This document shows positions 61,670 to 64,000 of a stretch of DNA of 64,000 nucleotides, piece by piece. Under the pieces are notes generated by a model, which ran no database searches, had not been told where the DNA came from, and worked only from the letters and a program-made list of their open reading frames with translations. The position numbers were made by a program, and so were the translations under genes. Source of the stretch: Saccharum officinarum (lineage: Eukaryota > Streptophyta > Magnoliopsida > Poales > Poaceae). The stretch covers positions 10,707,381 to 10,771,380 of the forward strand of contig CM036221.1 in the NCBI GenBank assembly GCA_020631735.1, written 5' to 3'. How positions within the stretch are numbered: the stretch's first letter is position 1; each line of letters starts with the position of its first letter.

Positions 61670-62169
61670 TGTTAGGTTGATCTCTCCTCTAATGAGCCCA
61701 ACGGCTCATTAGGCCCTTGATCCGCGCCCTGATCGGGGGCGCCCAGCCCAACAATGGCTGGTGGGCCCCGTCGCGCAGCGCTATATATAGGAGGTGGGGA
61801 GCCGGGGCTCGAGTTACGAGGTTCACCTGAGCCGCCTTTCCCCACCTACAACCCTAACCGATCTCGAGGGTCGCGCTGTGAGCGACGGGAAGCACCTCCG
61901 CCTTCACTCGGTCACCGCGATCTTCACTGCACCGACTCTCCTTCCCCGAACGTCGCTGCCCGTGCGCAGCCGCCATCAACGTTCGTGATGGCGTCCGGAT
62001 CGAACTCCACCGCACCCATTCCCACAGATGGTTTGCACTACCTCAATCTCCTCCTCTCTCTCTCTACATCTCGGATCCGGTAGTTCTTTCACTAGAATCT
62101 TGATGTTCATAATTGAAATACATAGTACTACCCGCTGATCTATTGCTATCCGGTCCTAATATTATAACA
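61670..62169 (+). repeat. 3' LTR of the young copia element
   Basis: Near-identical to the 5' LTR. Ends ATATTATAACA followed by the GTGAC duplication and the rest of DUF674 gene B exon 1. Confidence 0.95.
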
Positions 62170-62236
62170 GTGACACCTATGTCTGCCATCTCCGGCCGGC
62201 ATCACGCTCATCAACAGGTTCAGAGTCGGCAACGAC

Positions 62237-62252
62237 GTCGAGCACTCGAGCT
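62237..62252. other. Putative hAT excision footprint in DUF674 gene B
   Basis: Reads GTCGAGCA then CTCGAGCT. The intact paralogue has one octamer (GTGGAGCT at 50810-50817). An ancestral GTCGAGCT duplicated to 16 bp with both junction bases complemented (T to A, G to C) gives exactly this sequence, the form left by Ac/Ds-type excision. Confidence 0.7.
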
Positions 62253-62511
62253 CGCCGAGAAGATCGTCGCCGTCGGCGACGACGAGGTTCGTTCGTCGAT
62301 TTGGATTGCAGGCCACCCCCTGCAATTAACTAACTGACAGACTGAGACTGTTCTATTTTGTTGGGTTGCCTTGCCGTCGACCGCCAGCCAGGTGTCAGCT
62401 CTCATCAAGGCGGTGCTGCGCTGCGACACCGTGCTCTCCGATGTCTTCCTGGCGAGGAAGAAGTGAAACTGATGGAGATGCCGATGCACTGCCCGACGTC
62501 AGAAGACGTTG

Positions 62512-62611
62512 NNNNNNNNNNNNNNNNNNNNNNNNNNNNNNNNNNNNNNNNNNNNNNNNNNNNNNNNNNNNNNNNNNNNNNNNNNNNNNNNNNNNNNNNN
62601 NNNNNNNNNNN
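62512..62611. other. Assembly gap of exactly 100 N
   Basis: A run of 100 N joins the 3' UTR of DUF674 gene B to a TA tract. An exact round number usually marks a scaffold gap of unknown true size. Confidence 0.95.
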
Positions 62612-64000
62612 ATATATATATATTATATATATATAATATATATATATTCATAATTTTCTTTTCATTGAAATTGAAGGATGATTGGTTGAAGCGTAGGGGT
62701 CCTGCGAGAACAACATATCAAAGCAATTCAAGAGACATTGTCCGGATTTCTTATGGACCAGGTCATCGATCGCAAGGGGCGCGTACTACTATAACCTAAA
62801 GAAGTAATACCTAGAAGCCAACGATGAAAGATTAGGTCAAGAAATCCTAAAGACATGAAGTAATACAGGTTTTTGTGACTTTATTGTGTACATATTTCCA
62901 AATGTGCATGCACAACCTCTTCGTATATTTGTATATATTTAGTTTCATACATTTAGCTATTATGCGGGGAGTTGTTGTAATGCTGTCGAAGCCATTGGAA
63001 TAAGTCTAGGAGCGCCTTCGGGGTCGGTGGGATGCACGCCTGGGACTCTAGGGATGGGCCAGCTGCGGCGCGGGATCGGGAAGGAGATGCTCTTTTCGTA
63101 TAGAGAATGAATGACCGCGAGCGCGCCGCAATGGGAGGAAGCAAGCAATTCTTGTCGGAGCTCACTCACGCCACATTGCAACGCTGCTGCATGCATCAAC
63201 GGAGCACCAAGAAAGAGGAGCGGCGATAGGATGACGGTGAGTGCAGCAGTCGTTGTCACAGAAAGAAGACACCGCGGCCATGGAAGCAGTGTGCGGGAGC
63301 GACCCCGTCATCCAGGGGCACGGCGGCGGCGAGGTCAGTCCCGCCCGGCCATACCGGCCGTTCCGAGAGTCTCTGAGTTCGTTACCTAATTTAGGAGCTG
63401 ATGGCAAGAATAGGAAAAAGTGGAGGGTTCGAGCTGAAAATATACAAAGGAATATAAACAGCAAATGAATATCAAAAGTTGATCTCAAGATTTACATAGA
63501 CTTCAGGGTTCCCAATACAAGGTGTTTTGTTAGCTTCTTGTCTTTACCCAAACAATGCACAAATTGACTCAAACTTATAAAATCAAATTCAAACCCAAAA
63601 TTATAATACAACTTTTGTTAAGTTCCTTGTCACCAGAGAGTGTAACCATGTCACTGCATGTCAAAAAAAAACCTGAAAAGCCTAAGAGCATGTACAACAC
63701 TACTCAAAAGTCAGTTTGAAAAGCATGAAAATTGTTAACCCCTAAGTCATGAATTTAAGTATGCATGTGCGGACAGGAAAGGGCTCGATGTTAGGGTCGT
63801 ACTCGCTCTAGAACAAAAGAATTGGCATGCACGTGGATTATTTTGAATATGATCAAAAAGCTTAAATGCATTTGAATAGTTTAGGTTCCTAATGTAAAAT
63901 TGTTTCATATTGATATTATTTTCTAAAAACAAATAAATCCTTCACAGTAGACGTGGATAAAAAATCGTGACTTCCGTGTAACGCACGGGCATATATGTAG
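62612..64000. repeat. Near-copy of 47.1-48.5 kb after the gap
   Basis: Begins in a TA tract (62612-62647) like that at 47107-47168 and then repeats 47169-48525 to the window end. It includes the last exon of the Ulp1-like CACTA gene (DDWLKR...), but with indels that break the frame. The differences from the first copy are insertions and deletions, mostly in short homopolymers; I noticed no substitution. Confidence 0.9.

Larger units (their letters stand above)
55421..62169 (+). mobile_element. Ty1/copia retrotransposon, young, inserted in DUF674 gene B (TSD GTGAC)
   Basis: 6749 bp with LTRs of 506 bp (55421-55926) and 500 bp (61670-62169). Perfect target duplication GTGAC at 55416-55420 and 62170-62174. 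The LTRs differ, by my count, by two substitutions and three short length changes in G/C or CT runs. Primer-binding site TGGTATCGGAGGCC at 55928 and polypurine tract AAGGGGAGAA before the 3' LTR. Gag-pol is open over its length except for one frameshift near 59555, so it may have moved recently or could be sequence-error-broken. Confidence 0.95.
55081..62466 (+). pseudogene. DUF674 gene B, split by a copia insertion
   Basis: Exon 1 is 55081-55420 plus 62175-62286, interrupted by the retrotransposon; exon 2 is 62392-62466 (VSALIKAVLRCDTVLSDVFLARKK). The start MASSESDEITLKLLVDNKTRKVLFAEAGKDFVDMLFALLRLPIGV is close to gene A. Compared with gene A it lacks about 100 residues containing the Cys pairs: PPTDESYVNGLATYTVTDGLEV runs directly together. 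After the insertion, PMSAIS is followed by a 4-bp and an 8-bp insertion that shift the frame and then restore it at ALELAEKIVAVGDDE. With the insertion, translation from the ATG runs into the LTR and ends at 55463, giving a 127-residue product. Confidence 0.9.

Overview
The window is nuclear DNA from a grass, most likely a panicoid/andropogonoid cereal (sorghum, sugarcane or Miscanthus type). Evidence: nested LTR retrotransposons of the Maximus/SIRE-like copia and Tekay-like chromovirus kinds, Stowaway- and Tourist-like MITEs, a coiled-coil NLR resistance gene, spliced plant genes and long (TA)n tracts. There are no operons or bacterial-style features. The host label is an inference from element types, not from a search.

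Layout. 0-3.7 kb: GC-rich sequence without a recognised gene, a small NLR relic (805-1012) and an 89-bp 5'-truncated LINE with a perfect 16-bp target duplication. 3.7-10.1 kb: an apparently intact CC-NB-ARC-LRR gene on the minus strand, two exons around a 3.5-kb intron. 10.1-11.4 kb: a local tandem duplication in which one copy carries a MITE and the other keeps the empty site. 11.4-25.5 kb: candidate CACTA ends flank an 11.3-kb Maximus-like copia element (12400-23733), itself interrupted by a 2.3-kb solo LTR. 25.5-28.3 kb: a long-TIR MITE inside a (TA)n tract, split by a second solo LTR of the same family. 29.6-31.4 kb: a second NLR, now a pseudogene without its first exon. 32.0-43.6 kb: a Tekay-like chromovirus arranged LTR - internal - LTR - partial leader, with an extra intact 288-aa ORF upstream of gag. 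43.8-47.4 kb: an antisense LTR-like sequence cut into a decayed CACTA-type gene with an Ulp1-like protease. 50.1-62.5 kb: a DUF674 cluster made of one intact gene, one last-exon relic and one gene split by a young copia element (55421-62169). 62512-62611 is a 100-N gap, followed by a near-copy of 47.2-48.5 kb that looks like an assembly artefact.

The two host families here are NLR immune receptors and DUF674 proteins; both are present as one good copy plus broken relatives. The most notable signals are three 8-bp insertions (two in the NLR pseudogene, one in the broken DUF674 gene) with the exact form of hAT (Ac/Ds-type) excision footprints; dense CGCGTCCGGTC arrays placed upstream of the TATA box in a family of LTRs; the extra ORF of the chromovirus and its tandem LTR structure; and natural empty and filled sites that give insertion history directly. 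I found no tRNA, rRNA or CRISPR.
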